A stretch of DNA of 16,570 nucleotides from assembly GCA_035507915.1 (NCBI GenBank), contig DATJNS010000146.1, forward strand, positions 1-16,570, in the 5' to 3' direction. The notes under the pieces were generated by a model. The model was not told where the DNA came from and searched no databases. It worked only from the letters and a program-made list of their open reading frames with translations. This document shows positions 16,337-16,570 of this stretch, piece by piece. The position numbers and the translations under genes are program-made. Numbering within the stretch: the stretch's first letter is position 1; each line of letters starts with the position of its first letter. The stretch comes from JACQAI01 sp035507915. Its GTDB lineage: Bacteria; Pseudomonadota; Alphaproteobacteria; Elsterales; Elsteraceae.

Positions 16337-16570
16337 ATGGCCAAGATCCTGATGGTAACGGGCGGCACGCGCGGCATCGGCGCCGCGGTCGCGCTCGGCG
16401 CGGCCAAGCAGGGCTACCAGCTCTGCCTCACCTACCAAAACAAGGACGCGCGCGCCGAGGACATGCTGAAGCAGGTGCGCGCGCTCGGCGCCAAGGCGAT
16501 CATCGCCAAGGGCGACGTCGCCGACGAGAAGGCCGTCGTCGCGATGTTCGAGAAATGCGACAAGGAGCTC
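16337..16570 (+). CDS. Short-chain dehydrogenase/reductase (partial, runs off right edge)
   Basis: The first 78 residues are present. The start MAKILMVTGGTRGIGAAVAL contains the classical SDR nucleotide-binding motif TGGTRGIG (8-15). After the second strand comes TYQNKDARAED, a FabG-like layout, and GDVADE (59-64) gives the Asp60-Val61 pair that contacts the adenine ring. The catalytic Ser-Tyr-Lys part lies beyond the window. It will be a cytoplasmic NAD(P)-dependent oxidoreductase of unknown substrate. It is 151 bases downstream of the solute-binding protein gene, with a REP doublet between them, so cotranscription is uncertain. Confidence 0.88.
   Translation, partial: MAKILMVTGGTRGIGAAVALGAAKQGYQLCLTYQNKDARAEDMLKQVRALGAKAIIAKGDVADEKAVVAMFEKCDKEL

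Noticed and set aside
14434..16407. Minus-strand open frame of 657 codons
   Set aside because: Antisense to the solute-binding protein gene, which has a signal peptide, family signature and ribosome binding site on the plus strand.
9363..16570. Defence or phage-related island
   Set aside because: All genes are recognisable metabolic or transport families; no nuclease, toxin, integrase or phage gene was seen.

Overview
The window is high-GC DNA from what looks like an alphaproteobacterium. Three things suggest this: the codon bias, the GC-rich palindromes of the form CGTCATGCCCGG...CCGGGCATGACG between genes, and the soil-type catabolic gene content. Rhodospirillales or Hyphomicrobiales relatives are the best guess, but this is inference without a database search. 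No rRNA, tRNA, CRISPR array, insertion sequence or phage gene was seen.

Region 1 (1-5196, minus strand) is a single reading frame of at least 1732 codons that runs off the left edge. It encodes a giant FecR-domain protein with RTX-like repeats, probably a secreted or surface adhesin. The DNA is repetitive at several levels: 138-bp units, a 414-bp three-unit super-repeat, and larger duplicated modules. Long plus-strand open frames over it are antisense shadows.

Region 2 (5206-6445) has a divergent, locally AT-rich promoter region, then a cysteine-dioxygenase-like cupin and a RidA-family protein lacking the usual substrate-binding arginine. Region 3 (6450-9282, minus strand) holds a SAM-dependent methyltransferase downstream of a CvrA/NhaP2-type K+/H+ antiporter.

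Region 4 (9363-13490) is a probable catabolic locus. A ring-opening amidohydrolase of the cyanuric acid hydrolase/barbiturase family (minus) is divergent from a family III CoA-transferase and a ThDP-dependent enzyme (plus). The intergenic space carries two strong palindromes. Region 5 (13598-16570) holds a TauD-type dioxygenase (minus), divergent from a family 5 ABC transporter solute-binding protein, then the 5' part of a short-chain dehydrogenase (plus).

A reasonable reading of regions 4-5 is uptake and degradation of a small nitrogenous or acidic compound: amide ring opening, CoA activation, ThDP chemistry, oxidation and reduction. The substrate cannot be told from sequence. Nothing here is clearly a new system. 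The most unusual items are the hierarchical repeat structure of the giant protein and the amidohydrolase/CoA-transferase/ThDP grouping.
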